Part shown: piece by piece, positions 32,770-45,205 of the stretch | Layout of the letters: every line of letters begins with the position of its first letter | Numbering within the stretch: the stretch's first letter is position 1 | DNA from: Pectinophora gossypiella | Lineage: Eukaryota > Arthropoda > Insecta > Lepidoptera > Gelechiidae | Assembly: GCF_024362695.1 (NCBI RefSeq) | Contig: NC_065404.1 | Coordinates: 5,124,604-5,188,603, forward strand | DNA: 64,000 nucleotides | Direction of reading: 5' to 3' | Made by a program: the position numbers and the translations under genes | Notes under the pieces: model-generated | Database searches by the model: none | What the model was told of the DNA's origin: nothing | Seen by the model: only the letters and a program-made list of their open reading frames with translations

Positions 32770-33825
32770 GTTCTTATAGATACAACAATGAACCTGTAGA
32801 AAATGTATATGGATCTGTTAGGTAACTTCGATAAATCAATGGCTCCTTTCATCTGACGATTTCCTGGAGGAACGAATGTGTCAGGATTTGCGTCGTCATG
32901 TCTTTTCCATTAGGAATTACCTGACCATTCTTAGGGATTTGAAATCGCTTGAGTTTTCCTGTTCATAGAGTTATAATGGCGGACGATCTGCAAGGAAAAC
33001 TGGGGCGCGGTGATTAGTTAACTTTTACTCTTTTACCCGCTATTTGGCAAAAACAATGCAGCGAAACTGTTCTTTATTGTTTCCGTGCTATGATTTACGT
33101 ATATTTTTCTTGCTTAAATTTGCAAATGACAGTCCCAAGTTACCAGTTGTCGAGGGTGGTGGTTTTGGTTAGACAACCTCGTCTACGATACCTACCTCAG
33201 ATATTTACCTAATAAATTAAAAAAATAGTTACACCATAAACAAAACAGTTACTTACAGTACAGAAATAGACTAAACAAGGAAAACAAAAATAAAATTAAA
33301 TAAAACTAAAGTAAGTAAACAAAACTAAAAATAAAAGAAATTAACAGCTAACTTAACCTTATTGAATAACAAAATAGGTACGTAATTAAAAATACTTATA
33401 AGTTTAATTTTAACGAGAGTGGATGAAGCGAAAGTGGTGTACCTATCAGTAGTAAGACGAATTCCGTGGTCTCTGTCTACCCTAACGGGAAATAGGCGTG
33501 AACAATATATCTGCTTACCTACATTGTACTATATCTACTAGATATTATATTTCTAGACTTTTCTTTGATCGGCCGCCATTATGGAAGTGTGAAAGAGAAT
33601 CAGTGTAGAGCTAGTGAAGTGTCGTGAACAGTGAAGCGAGCACGAGGGTCCTCCAGGCCATCAAGACGCCATGGAGACGTTCAATGGAACGCTTAAGGCA
33701 CAGACTTCAGAGAGACACTTAGAGAAGAATAGAACAGTTTTCTTCAAATATATTAACTTTTTAGGAGAGTTTTTTTCTAAGCCTTTACGAAGATGTTAAC
33801 TCGAATCTTGCTCGACGCCGTCCCC
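32770..33825. other. Gene-free stretch
   Basis: No conserved frame. 33415-33512 is a LINE 3' end (aagcgaaagtggtgtacc, cgggaaataggcgtg). The rest is AT-rich and unassigned. Confidence 0.4.
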
Positions 33826-33827
33826 CG

Positions 33828-34080
33828 GACACTGACACAAAAAAACATCCTTTTACACAGACACTACATATTGACATTATCGTATACGCGCATCTGCGTG
33901 TGTGACGTCTGACGCCCGTACGATTGAGGACTAAATTAAGACCGAGGGGGGTGAGGTAAACCTAGCTCAGACAGTGGTGGGTAGCGGAGAGTTGCCGTTC
34001 TGTACTCGCCGCGCCGCACCGCGCGCGTTGCCTCGCGTCGCGTTCGTAGTTGTCATTCTGTATTATTCCTTATTCTATGC
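33828..34080. repeat. Dispersed repeat R1, copy 1
   Basis: catccttttacacagacact, gtgtgacgtctgacgcc, gtaaacctagctcag, gagttgccgttct, ending tattattccttattctatg. The copy at 58660-58920 shares the whole order. This copy has an extra CpG-rich insert (cgccgcgccgcaccgcgcgc). Confidence 0.65.
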
Positions 34081-34439
34081 TTTAAGGAAGATCAAAATCG
34101 GTATTCTTAAACGGCGTGTCATCCATATCTCGAGTTTACTCCAATGAGGTTGAGTGGAAGCATGGCGTCGTTATTTTCGTGTCATTATGTTGGCAATATG
34201 ATATGCTCGACTCCAATGTAAAGTGCTCAAGTTGAGGACGTCAAATACCAAAATCCTTAGCTAAGATCGAATCGAGTTTGAGAGTCGAGTGGACGAAGTT
34301 CGAGCTTTCGAGTTAACATCTGAGAATACGGGTTTTACCTACGAATAAATAGGTTTTACCTATTCTAGGTGAGTAGAGGCTAGTAGCAGAGTAATATTTT
34401 TTTGATATTCTTCAACACGTAGTTGTTACGACTATGGGC

Positions 34440-34858
34440 AGATAAAAAAAAAGCGGCCAAGTGCCAGTCGGATTCGCCCATGAAGGGTTCCGTAGCAGCA
34501 AGTAACATAATACAAAAGTTCTTTCGTCGTGACTTTGATCGATGTTTTAATGTAAATTGCGGTTTACGATTTATGACATATAAAAAACTACTTAATAAAT
34601 CTCGTTCAAACCAATTTTCGGTGGAAGTTTGTATGGTAATGTATATTATATATCTTTTTTAGTTTTATAATTCTCTTATTTTAGATGTTACAGGGGGTGT
34701 CTGTGTATGTGTGTCCCCATTTTACCACTTTGGAAGAATTTCTCGCGCAAACTATTCAGATAGTTTCGGAAAAGTGTCTGTGACATACGGACGGACAGAC
34801 AAGACGAATCCATAAGGTTTGCATTTTTGCCATTTGGCTACGGAACCCTAAAAACGTT
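34440..34858. mobile_element. Common lepidopteran repeat (GGTTCCGTA type)
   Basis: aaagcggccaagtgccagtc, ccatgaagggttccgtagc on the left; cggacggacagacaagacg, ttggctacggaaccctaaaa on the right. Many moth genomes carry this block, and predicted short proteins in it are artefacts. Confidence 0.75.
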
Positions 34859-35104
34859 ATATGTTAGTCCGTAATATACCTAGCCATGTCGGGGGTCTTT
34901 GGCAGTTCATAGTAACCGGATTAGGTGACCACAGGAAATTCTAGCGCATTCACAACAATTAACAGCAATATTCCTCCTTTGTTGTTTCCGCATACATGTT
35001 CACGTTAGCTATTTTCCTATTCAGGGAATAATAATATCTATTAAATAACAAAATAAGCAAAGTGTTATTAAATCAACATTTCTACTGCACTAGTTGTAAG
35101 TAGT

Positions 35105-35397
35105 AGTTGCTGTTGTAGTTGTTTGTTGCTGCAAGAGTTGAAGAAAAGAGAACCATATTGAAGACTATAGAGAACCGGAGAGGAAATATGATTGGCCACC
35201 TGATACGACACGATTCATTTATAACAAACATTATAGAAGGAAAAATTGAAGGGAAGAGAGGAAGGGGTAGACCTAGGATAACATTTATGAAACAAATAAA
35301 AGAGAAGGTGCAGGTCGTGTCGTATCGGGAGGTGAAGGTTTTGGCGGGAAGAAGAGAGGAATGGCGGTTACTCCACCGACAAGAGCGCAGCTCTTAA
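35105..35397 (+). mobile_element. LINE ORF2 C-terminal fragment
   Basis: Open frame with NMIGHLIRHDSF, IIEGKIEGKRGRGRPRITF and a stop at 35397. The GH-L-RH...EGK..GRGRPR pattern is the conserved tail of RTE-like retrotransposon proteins. It ends with a (gaga)n run. Confidence 0.8.
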
Positions 35398-35915
35398 ATA
35401 GAGAGAGAGAGAGTTGTAGAGATGGAGAATTTTCGCTATATCTGAAACTGCGGTGGTTCCTTCCTTAACAAAATACCTAAACCTATTTATTACTTAAACT
35501 TGTAACCTCAAACTACTGTCTATCAATTACGAGGTCTATGTTTAAAAAATTGACAAACTAATGGGAAAAGCGAAGTCTAACTATTCAGTAAGTCTATTGG
35601 GAAGGAAATTCCCAGTAGTTCGACTAAGAAACTACTAAGACTACTCAGAAAGACTACTGGGAATAGGTGAAACAAACGTACACTCGTACCTAGGTAGATA
35701 GAAACTAAATACTCAATTTGAAAATATTTTAAGTACTTATATATAATCTATCTTTTATTCTTTTCGCACTAATAACTCCCATTCTTATCCAATCTGAGTC
35801 CGTCAAATGGCAGATCCCGAGTAGCCATAGAACTATTTATAGGTATGGTAATTTTCACCTGTCATTCTGTGAATCAGATCGCATAACAATTGGATGTCGT
35901 TCGAAAATGCCGTCT

Positions 35916-36228
35916 TGTTCTTCTATCGTGTAGGTTGTGAGGTAGAGTACCAACCTTATCAACCCTGGTGTCAGGGTTACTATTGAGCCGCCAAAGGCCC
36001 AATGACAAGTCTCATGTAACGACTACTTACTTACATCAGTAAGTAATAACCGGGACCAACGGCTTAACGTGCCAAATACGGACCATCTTACTTTGTGATC
36101 CCTAGTTATACTGGTAAGTATAACTAGGGATCACAAAGTATTTTTTGTGATATTTCCCCAACGGGATTCAAACCCGGGACCTCCGGATCGTGAGCCCACC
36201 GCTCAACCACTGGACCACGGAGGTCGTT
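35916..36228 (-). mobile_element. SINE S1 with an internal hairpin
   Basis: Full-length S1 in reverse orientation, from ttcttctatcgtgtaggttg to the head gggattcaaacccgggacct and ggaccacggaggtcg. The middle part normally reading ggacaatcaggtgatcagcc is replaced by a perfect inverted repeat (36090-36111 and 36118-36139). Confidence 0.88.
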
Positions 36229-36791
36229 AAAAATGCCGTAATGGTTGGTCTAAAGGTGTAAGTTCACTTGACGACGAACTTATTCAAGTTGTCCTGTTAG
36301 TAGAAATTTCAGTTGACAATGCACTCGGCCTTTTCCAAAGAAGACTGAAGATATCGATGATATTAAGCGATTCAGTTTTATCATGGCCATGGATATTGCA
36401 TTAGTCAGACATAAATAGACATCAAAGTAGCTACAATAAATATCCAATCAATCTTTCGCTGTTGATTGACGACAGCTTGAAGACGTATAACAGCTGTTGG
36501 AAGATAGCTATTTATAATGGCCGAATCATGGCATACACCGAATAATGTTGATAAATAATGTGTGAACGTACGACGCCTTTCCAGTTTTTATTTTTACTCC
36601 ATCGGGATTCGTTATGCTTTCATTAAGTGTGCATTTTGTTAAATGTTCTGGCCCTATTCTAGATACCTGCACCTTTTTGACTTGTTCTAATTCTATTTAG
36701 TTTGAGTAATACAAAGACCAAGTATAGAATAGAGTAAAGTATAGAGTCTATACTTGGTCTTTGGAGAAATATGTTTTTTATTGATTTTGGC

Positions 36792-37030
36792 TTTTTCTGG
36801 CGTGACTTATTGTAAATTTGCCGCAGGTGCCATTAACTACTTGGCCGGATTGAATAATAGGTAAAAAAAGTAATGGGTATAGGATAGGTACGTTTTTATG
36901 ACGTGACTTATTTTATACTTATACGTGGCCGGACAAATGGAGAGTGCTGAGGATTCTATGGCTGAAGGCTCTCACCAGATACAAAGACAACTGGCCTTAG
37001 GATGCCGTCCTAGGCCGCCTCTACTCTAGT
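36792..37030 (-). mobile_element. Two S3 retroposon fragments
   Basis: 36795-36850 (ggcgtgacttattgtaaatt, aactacttggccgg) and 36893-37030 (tgacgtgacttatttta, ggccggacaaatgg, gctgaaggctctcacc). They are broken by a short AT-rich insert. Confidence 0.65.
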
Positions 37031-37639
37031 GGGCCGCTAATTATGTTTACTTTTCGTTAGACCAAGTATCAGTTAAACACAGACAAGCCCTGGTAAAACT
37101 GCAGATGTCCATTACACCTATCATTTCCTTTCCAACTCAAACAATTCTTAAGATGTAAGGCTGGAAATGAGCATTGTCGGCAGTATAATGGTGGCCGGGC
37201 TATTTATACTGGCCGAACCATTCAGTGGACATGAGGACACACCGCTTCACTTCACACAAGCATGCTCCACATCGCCAATAGGTACAAGGTCAACGGCCAA
37301 CTATTCTTATGGATAAAGAAAAACTATCAAGGGTGAAATCTTGAAAGGTTAAAGGTGATTGTAAGCCCTTAATAGTGTCGTAAGTACAGATTTGTTATTA
37401 GATAGACAGCGATAAACTTTGAGACGCAAAGTTAACCTACAACGCATTTAGCTGACCAAGGTATTCCACTGATGATCATCTAATGAGTAGTAGTAGATCA
37501 ATCTCTTTCAGACTGATCCTGAAAGAAAAAAAAATACAAGTATGCGTGAGCTTACGTTTGTATCCAAAGGAAAGACTTTCCAGGCTACTTTCCCAAAAAA
37601 AAAAGTATTTTTTTAATTATTTCTTTTTATTTTGGTGCA

Positions 37640-37985
37640 ATAAAGTGTATTTGTATTGTAAAAAAATAGATGGCGCTGTAGAGTTGCCTTCGATTAACCT
37701 TCTAATTTCATGGATAACAGACATAAATGCATCTTTTATCTATGTTTTCGCACCACTTCGCACCACACACACCCAGACAAAACACATCTTCCACGAATTA
37801 TTATTCTGATCAAAATAAAGAGAAGCAATATAGCTAGCAACATTATTCTATACATATCGAATCTAAATATCAACATGTATTTTTATTTAAACTTTTGCCA
37901 TAACATTATATTTTGGACTAATTATGTACCCGAGCAAGGAGAAAATCGTGAAATCTGTACAACACCGTCTATAGACTTAGATTTT
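37640..37985. mobile_element. MITE M6 remnant
   Basis: Contains the M6 inner blocks atagatggcgctgtag, ttcatggataacagacat, taattatgtacccgag and tgtacaacaccgtct. The outer ends are lost. Confidence 0.6.
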
Positions 37986-38689
37986 ATACGGCTCTGTGAT
38001 CTATTACTGCCTACTAGTTAATCAATGGTGAAAGTAGATAAGGCTTAAAGGATAGAAATTATATAAGTTAATTTAAATCAAATGAACCATAAACAACGTT
38101 ACCCGCTTTATTAATTTACGCACGTCATCTACCCTAATTTAGGAATAATTTTGTAACCGTTTCTCATAACGTTATGCATAATAGAATAGATTTAATTTCA
38201 ATTATAATTGTAAGTATTTATTAATTGTAAGTACGTAGTAGTAACTCGGTCCATTTTTATAATAAGGTTTCCAACTAGTCAAATCAGTGACTTTTTTACT
38301 AAACATCGAAATTACTATGGAATTTTTATGAAAAAGCAACCTGTGACGTCAAAGAAAAACGTGACAAAATGCCGCACTTATTTATTACATTTTTCTTTAT
38401 TTAAATTCATAAATACGTTAAATAGAAAAAATAAAACTTTTTTGTCACCTTTATTTATTTAATAATCAGAATTTCATAATTTATGTCAACACTGTAACCC
38501 TGTAATATCTTGTAACACGCAACATTCACGAATAAATATTTTTGTATTTGTATTATTTGTTTTATCTTTGACCTAGGAGACTACCTAATTACTAAACATG
38601 CATGGGATTACCTGTCTGAGAAATGATATTAGGCAGCTAAATTACTCAATTGTATAACAATATTTTTGTTTATTTATTTTTTTAAAGAA

Positions 38690-38820
38690 CGTCTATACAG
38701 GTTGTGAGAAGCTGCAGTAGTTTTAGGCGGATTAGACGTTCGTTATGTAAAAAATGACGATTCAAAGTGTAACTATGTTACCTACTGAATAAAGATATTT
38801 TTGAATTTTGAATTTGAAGT
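38690..38820 (+). mobile_element. LINE 3' end
   Basis: acaggttgtgagaagctgca, aggcggattagacgttcg, ctactgaataaagatatttt with a (ttgaatttgaa) tail. The second copy is at 59212-59337. Confidence 0.7.
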
Positions 38821-38919
38821 TTTTGAACATGAAAATAAACTATATATAGATCTCCTGCTGGGCCTCCCCTCAATCAACCGGAGGGGATACGGAGCATACT
38901 ACACCACACTGCTACTATG

Positions 38920-39715
38920 TTAGAATTAAAAAGATTCAAATGAATGATTCCATTTAAAACGACGACGATACTTTTTGGGTTCTCATTTATTTGTGTTGTT
39001 GTTTCATCATCCGTTCACAACGAAATAAGTAGATGCCAGACCTGATTTGCAAAAGTAATTTAGTCAAGTATAAAGAAAAGATTTTCCTCACTTAAAATTG
39101 GTTTTCTCCTTGGCGCAACTCTTTGTACATCCTTTCAAGCGCTCCCATTTTCCGCCAAGCTAGTTAAAAATAACCTCACGTTTAAATCCCCTAACGGGGT
39201 AGTCAGGGTTACGGCCATCGCGTTATATACTAAGTACGCGCGTTATCATTAGACACGGCGATACGACCTGTCAAATTGGTGTAATAAAGCTCAGTAAAAT
39301 GCGGGTACCAGCTAAGTAACACATACCATATATAAACACACGTCCGTCGACCCTAATGGGGGTGGCAGATCCTTAAGTAACCAAAGACAACTTGCAGCCA
39401 ACGCCAGCTCAGTTCACGAGACCAGCTTAGTTCACCAGACAATCTCAATTCACCCGGCTAGCTCAGTTCTTTGAATAGAATATTCATTTTGGAAACCAGC
39501 TAAATAAATGCAGTGAGCAATAAGTGAGTCTGGAATGTTGATTGAATGGCAATAGCGGCCAGTGCCTGGCAACAGCGATGTTTAATTACTTTCAGCAATC
39601 ACTTCTGAGTCGAAGACAGGTCGTTTCTAACCTGCGAATTGCTTTTCAATTTTGGTGGATATGTTGAATTCTTATTCTGAATTGATTACTAGAAACTCGT
39701 CATCTCCCTCTTTTA
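38920..39715. other. Gene-free stretch
   Basis: 39050-39200 holds pieces resembling S3 (gcgctcccattttccgcc). The remainder, including runs like ctcagttcac at 39405-39470, has no frame and no known repeat. Confidence 0.35.
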
Positions 39716-39717
39716 GA

Positions 39718-39900
39718 AGAAGATCATCTCCCTAGCATTATCCCGTTTTTTCACAGGATCCGCGATGAAGAATTGACAGGTCCGGTTTTTTACAGAAGCG
39801 ACTGCCTGTCTGACCTTTCACCCCGCGAAGGGAAAACCAGCCCAATACAGGTTAGGTCACATACCTCCGAAAATACATTTCTCGGGAATGCGGATTTAAC
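39718..39900 (-). mobile_element. SINE S2, 3' part
   Basis: atcatctccctagcattatc, ttgacaggtccggttttt, gaagcgactgcctgtctga, ccaatacaggttaggtcac: S2 in reverse. Confidence 0.8.
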
Positions 39901-40179
39901 TTAATAAAAAGCGAAAAATAGTCAATTATTCACATGTATTTAGACGTTTTGTTTTCCACTACCCAGACAACGGTATTCTTATACTGGAGACAGACAAAGC
40001 TAATGCAAAACATCTAAGTAACTATAACAAAACCAGGATTTGATCCCAGGACCTTTCGACAGCAGACAGACACAATAGGTACTCACTGAGTCAACTTATC
40101 TTCCAATCTTCAAAGTCAACGAACTGCTAATCATTTACTGAGTGCCTAAAAGCGCACGACTCTATGTATAAATTACTCT

Positions 40180-40275
40180 CATCACGTACCTGCTTAGGTC
40201 AGAAAAGAAATCTAGACACGCGGTAGCGTGTCAAGCCAAGTTCAAGAAACAGAACTGGCGAGCCGCACCGTGTGT
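40180..40275. repeat. Dispersed repeat shared with 59840-59935
   Basis: Both have tgtcaagccaagttc or tgtcagccaagttc and tattacacgaaccat in the same order. Confidence 0.5.
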
Positions 40276-40475
40276 AATATTACACGAACCATATTTATTA
40301 CAGATTGGTAAGTAAACTTACCAATAACGTCTGTTTTCTTAGTAAGGCAAGGTAAGGTATAGGTAGGTACGTATGTTTCGCCTGCCCTATTGTGTACAAA
40401 TACACAACAGTCAGTCTGAACCTCAAAAAGTGTATTATTTCATAAGATTTGTGTCTGTAACCTGTTACGTATGTT

Positions 40476-40477
40476 TA

Positions 40478-40508
<31 letters not shown>

Positions 40509-40518
40509 CATAAATAAA
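40476..40518 (+). repeat. (AAAT)n microsatellite
   Basis: About eight tandem AAAT units starting after tgtttatt. A similar shorter run is at 20318-20338. Confidence 0.85.
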
Positions 40519-41009
40519 CTCTGTTTACCAGTTGAACCGTCACTATAAACTGTTGGAAACAAGAATTGTGCTTAATCCGGGGGTGTATAGCGGCTAAAGG
40601 ACGCGGATCAGGGGCTTACACCGTTTGAGCCATCGCAGATCTTGTGGCCCGAATTAACCTCACTGGAAACTCAAATCAATCTCTAGGTGTAATTACGACT
40701 TTTTCCTTTAATGATTGGTGAAGCCCGTTACGGAACTTACTGTTTTTTTGGGATAGTTCAAGGATTAGTTGGTACTTAATTCGTAGAATGTTACAAATTC
40801 TTCAAATGTAATAAGGATAGGCTTGTTTCCAACTAGTCAAATTAGTTACTTGTTACTAAACGTCAAAAAGCGAAATTACTCTGGAATGTGAATGGAGAAG
40901 CACACTGTGACCATCCCCGTGGAACTTAAAGTGGGAGTGCATACGAGGTGCTCGTATTTTTAAACGACTTCAAAAAAAGGAGGAGGTTCTCCATTCGTCG
41001 GGATCTTTA

Positions 41010-42240
41010 ATTAAATTTCTTTTTGAATTTAAATTAGGTTTTTTTTATACTTTTTTTTCCTTTTGCCCATTTGAGGGTCAGGCTAAGATCATAAGACCAT
41101 GCTGCCTAGTCTTCAGTACATTTTTTTTTTCAATATGATTAATTTCTGTGCAGTACGATATGCAATCTTCTTAGTTTTAAGAATTACAAACTGTTATTCT
41201 ATAAACTTCTTTTATGGAACTGATTGTCTTTTGTTTTATCTTATATGGAGCTTGAATGCGCACGCAATTAAGTTAATTTTAATGTGTCTAAAGTTCTCCC
41301 ATCATCACGTTACGTTAATTATTGGATTATGTGTGGAATATCAAGAGTCGTCTTCACGTTGTATTCTTGTGGCTCTACCCACTACGAAACCTATAGTTAT
41401 GGTTTAGGTACCTATCTACAGTGGTGGACAAAAATTCTACTCAACCTTTGTTACCGTACATTTGAAAAAATGATTATTTGTCACAATGTTTTCCTTTACT
41501 GGTTGCCTTCCCCTGTAAAGTCATACCTTCTTTTTTCTCATTCAATTTTGTAGACAGTTTTTAAAAACCTAGCGATAAAACTCAAACTCAACCAACCAAT
41601 CACGCCAACCACCAACCCAATTACCAACTTAGTAGGTAATTGTCAGCAAGTTCTTACATCAATAGTATACTTTGTAGATCCGTTGAATGTCGAGGCAGTG
41701 TCGAAATATGCTGTTATTTTTGTTCGATTTCTATTTTCGAAGATTACACGGATATAGAGTAGAATTTTCATTAAGGATTTCGCCAACAATTCGGTCAAAA
41801 ATGTACCCAGCTACTTTGTGAATGCGAAACTTTTTCAGAATGTTAAATAGTTCTTACTGCTAAGCCCTGCGTACTAGACACGTAGACGTACTTGTTATTC
41901 ATTTATTCTCATATTAAATTACACAAAAGTAACTTACCTTAGGTGACAAATTGTTTCTCATCTTACGAAGATCTGAAGAAATTGTAGAGTTCACACATAA
42001 CAGATTATTTTAAAACCAAACGCACTATCAATCACAACCGTTCATAAAACTCAACAAATCCCACGGCTTAGCCGAAAGTTTACAACCAACAATAAACGTC
42101 CCAAATCAGTTCCAATTATGCAGGTGCTTTTACTGTCACATGACAGCAGGTGTCCAGATTATGTCCCATGCCTCTCTATCAAAGATGTCACTAAATATCC
42201 GGCGAAATATTATAATCCGATGGCTCAGAAAATTTCGGAA
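41010..42240. other. Gene-free stretch, T-rich
   Basis: 40945-41010 is a common repeat (aaaaaaaggaggaggttctc). A 102-codon frame at 41099 is Leu/Ile/Phe-rich and probably only AT bias. Nothing else was recognised. Confidence 0.4.
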
Positions 42241-42339
42241 ATAATTCGTTAGACGAGATAACAGCGAGGAGGAGCACGACAGCAGTTAATTTAACGATGT
42301 TATTTGAACAGATTTTTATACAAAAATTTACGGTTCATT

Positions 42340-42520
42340 CGGTTTTGGAGAGCAGAGTTTGCGCGCGCCCGTAGAATCGACCGGGCGTCCCGCCGCGCCA
42401 CTGAGCGCTCTCGCGAGCCTCCCGGCCGCGCCGCCGCGCGCATGCGCACACCCGGCCCGCACCACGCCGGCGCCGGCAACACTCGCTCCTCGCACGCCCT
42501 CCATCTCGCGCTACTCACCA
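42340..42520. promoter_or_regulatory. CpG-rich block, possible promoter or 5' exon
   Basis: The block has dense CG dinucleotides (for example cgccgcgccactgagcgctc) in AT-rich surroundings. The + strand ends in cactcaccat followed by gtaaag. The - strand has ATG at 42519-42521 directly followed by GTGAGT. Either could be a start exon border. No product was identified. Confidence 0.4.
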
Positions 42521-43961
42521 TGTAAAGTTACAAACCTTTACTCACACCCCGCAATGGATGCCATCCACGACACTATCACGCCTCGACCCCGCATACCTCA
42601 CTACGCGCCCGCTGATAGTATAAGGATAAAAAAATGACGTCAGGATAGCTCATGACGGCGGACCGAACGCTCGCACCGCACGCATTTTGTTGCGCTATTT
42701 CATTAACGCAATGACATACACATAAAAGAGCGAATAAAAGTAATCCCCGAGTCTTGTAATGGCAGGTGACCGAGGGCGGACCGCCGGCGACGATTGTCGC
42801 AGAGATTGATATCACCTTCGCACTGCTCACTGGAGCCGGCCTAATTTATTGCCTAGTCGTAGTCGAAAAATATAAGCGAGATCGTTAAGAAGGGTATTAA
42901 AAAGCAATCCCGTTGTATATTTGCAGAGCCCGCGCATACAATTTGTTGGTGGCGGCCCACGAGGACCCGACATTGTTTTCGCGGTTTACGCCTCAATAAT
43001 ACGCTTTATTCCACCCTCACACGGCGCGCGTCCACCGCGACATACGATTCATAAATAAAACACGACAATGTAAATCCTTGTTAAGTATTTGCGAAATCCT
43101 TTCTTTGCGTAGTAGCTGAGACTGCAGTGCTGCGTACTCGCGGTCGATGGTCACGAGATGTTGTCACAGTCAGCAACAATGAAATTATATTAAATGTCAT
43201 ACCGTTTTGTAAACGGAGGAAGTTTTCCACATAAAGTTAATTGTTCTGCTCGGGAGCGCGATGGCGAAGGGCGACTGAAGGACAAAAGAAATTAATTAAC
43301 CAAATTGTGATGTTCTTACTTGTATTCATCGGTTCTTAGTAGAAAAAATACAAAACAACGAGATAAATAAACAGCGGTTGCAGTGCTATTACAGGTTGCT
43401 TACAAGTTCAAATAAATTCATAATAGCGTACATTCAATGTTTAAGGTAAATATTGTATACTACGATGTTCATAGTTTGAAATAGACCAAGAGTTAAATAA
43501 TTGATAACATACACAACATCCGTCTTTATGTTTGGCTCTTAATTGCACATTTGAATACTTTCTTACAATAGGCACGTATCACTTTAACGATATTCTCTCA
43601 AATAACGATATACCTACTCGATAACGATAACAGAGTAAAGTCGAAAATTCTCTCAACGAAATATTTACAACACTATATTACACAGCTTCTAACGTCTAAG
43701 GCAGAAATTGCGTTTAGAAAGCCTAATTGATTGTCTTTAATCGGAAGATAGTAGAGTAAAACAGAGGCCGCTCTACTAAATTAACCTCTTTTAACGAACG
43801 TAATAATAGTAATTTTCATAACGGAATAAATATTGGTACATTTCAAATATCTAACTAGCTAGCTAAGTATACTACTCATGATCGCTCCGTCATTTACCTT
43901 ACCTACTCTAGTCCTAGCGTCTACTACCGAACTCGCCTAGACACCAGTCCTACCAGTACTG

Positions 43962-45205
43962 TTACAAGCAAACGATGCGCTCGGTGAAGGCGCCGACGAT
44001 GGTCATGTCGGTGGCGAGCGCGGCGCGCATGACGTGTCGCGCGGCGGCGTGGCGCACGCGCAGCGTGAACTCGCGCCGCGCCGGCGCCGCCAGCGCGCCG
44101 CCCACGGCCGCCAGCACGCGGCTGCGGCCCGCCATGTCCAGCGGCGAGCCCTCCGCGCTGTCCCCCAGCACCGTCCGCACGCACAGCGACCTACACGCCT
44201 CCTTCTCCGCCTCGTATAACTCTCTCGCCGCTATTTCGAACGTCCTCCTCTGATCGACCCCCGCGACCACTGTGGATCCCCCGGGGACTCCCTCCTCCAT
44301 CGCCTTCAACGCGCCGGCTCGCAGGATCGCCGGCAGCAGCAGCTCGGCGACGCCGCTCACGGTCCGCGCGCGCAGGAAGTGCAGCACCTGCTCGGCCTCG
44401 CGCGTCTCGTCGAAGAGCCGGCGCTGGCGGGCGGCGGGCACGGGCCGCGCCACCGCCCACGCCTCCAGCCAGGGGTTGCCGGGCAGCAGCATGCGGTCGC
44501 CGAGCGCGCCGCCGCCCTCGGCCCGCCAATCGCGCGGCGAGTACCACTGCACGAAGTCGCACAGCTCCGCGCCGGGGTTGGCCGCCTTGAAAGCCTCCAT
44601 GTCCGATAGCAGCGAGGCGCTCATCATGCGCGCGCGCAGCTCGGAGGCGCGCGCGTCGTCGCCCAGCCGCACCATCAGCTCCGCGTCCTCCTCCAACTGG
44701 TCCTCCGTCTTCGGCGCCGGGTCCTACATATCGACAATAAATTATGCAAATGGACACTTTTTGAATCACGGGACCGTGGAATGTCGGTGATTATATCGGT
44801 AAATCACTTTCTAGGTAACGTCGATGCGCGAAACTGTTACTCCGATATAAATATAGTAGTGATATTACGAGGGAACATCGTGACTGGAGATAGCGGTGTT
44901 GGGTAATGCGAAATACAATATTCAGGGGTACCTGAGTGCGGGGGATGTAGAGAGGCGCGCCGTTCTTGAGCGTGGCGTCGCCGAGGCGGCTGAGGCGGCC
45001 GACGGGCCGGTCCCACAGCGGCAGCTCGTCCGCCTCGCCCTCCGAGCAGTCGTAGAACTCGTCCTCGGAGGAGTTCCCCGCGCCCACTCCCCCGCCGCCG
45101 CCTCCGCCGCCGCCCCCCTCAGCCGCACGCTTGATACAGCAGTTCAACAGCTGCAACTTCTGATGCAGCAGACACGTGCGTGCGTTAGGAATGCCCTCCG
45201 CCACC
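43962..45205 (-). CDS. Rab3GAP1: Rab3 GTPase-activating protein catalytic subunit (Rab3GAP1), 3' part
   Basis: Two coding exons on the - strand: 45205-44932 and 44723-43962, joined across a 208-bp intron (CAG|gtaccc ... tatgtag|GAC). The stop is at 43964-43962. The 345 residues match the C-terminal third of Rab3GAP1, which normally has about 900-1000. Landmarks in order are CLLHQKLQLLNCC, a poly-Gly run, SSEDEFYDC, KNGAPLYIPRTQ, LRARMMSASLLSDMEAFKAA, FVQWYSPRDW, PAARQRRLFDETREAEQVLH and a C-terminal MTIVGAFTERIV. The ARQRRLF..TREAE block belongs to the conserved GAP catalytic region, which contains the arginine essential for GAP activity. With Rab3GAP2 the protein regulates Rab3 in exocytosis and Rab18. 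The acceptor at 45206-45207 shows that more exons lie upstream; I could not find them. Both exons are far more GC-rich than their flanks. Confidence 0.9.

Noticed and set aside
34423..34662. 79-codon frame with KKKAAKCQSDSPMKGS
   Set aside because: It lies within a common lepidopteran repeat that often yields false predicted proteins.
41099..41407. 102-codon Leu/Ile/Phe-rich frame that looks like a membrane protein
   Set aside because: The composition reflects T-rich DNA. There is no conserved receptor or transporter motif and no adjoining exons.
43975..44790. Long + strand frames opposite the Rab3GAP1 exon
   Set aside because: They are shadows of a GC-rich coding exon on the other strand; the - strand frame has clear family motifs.
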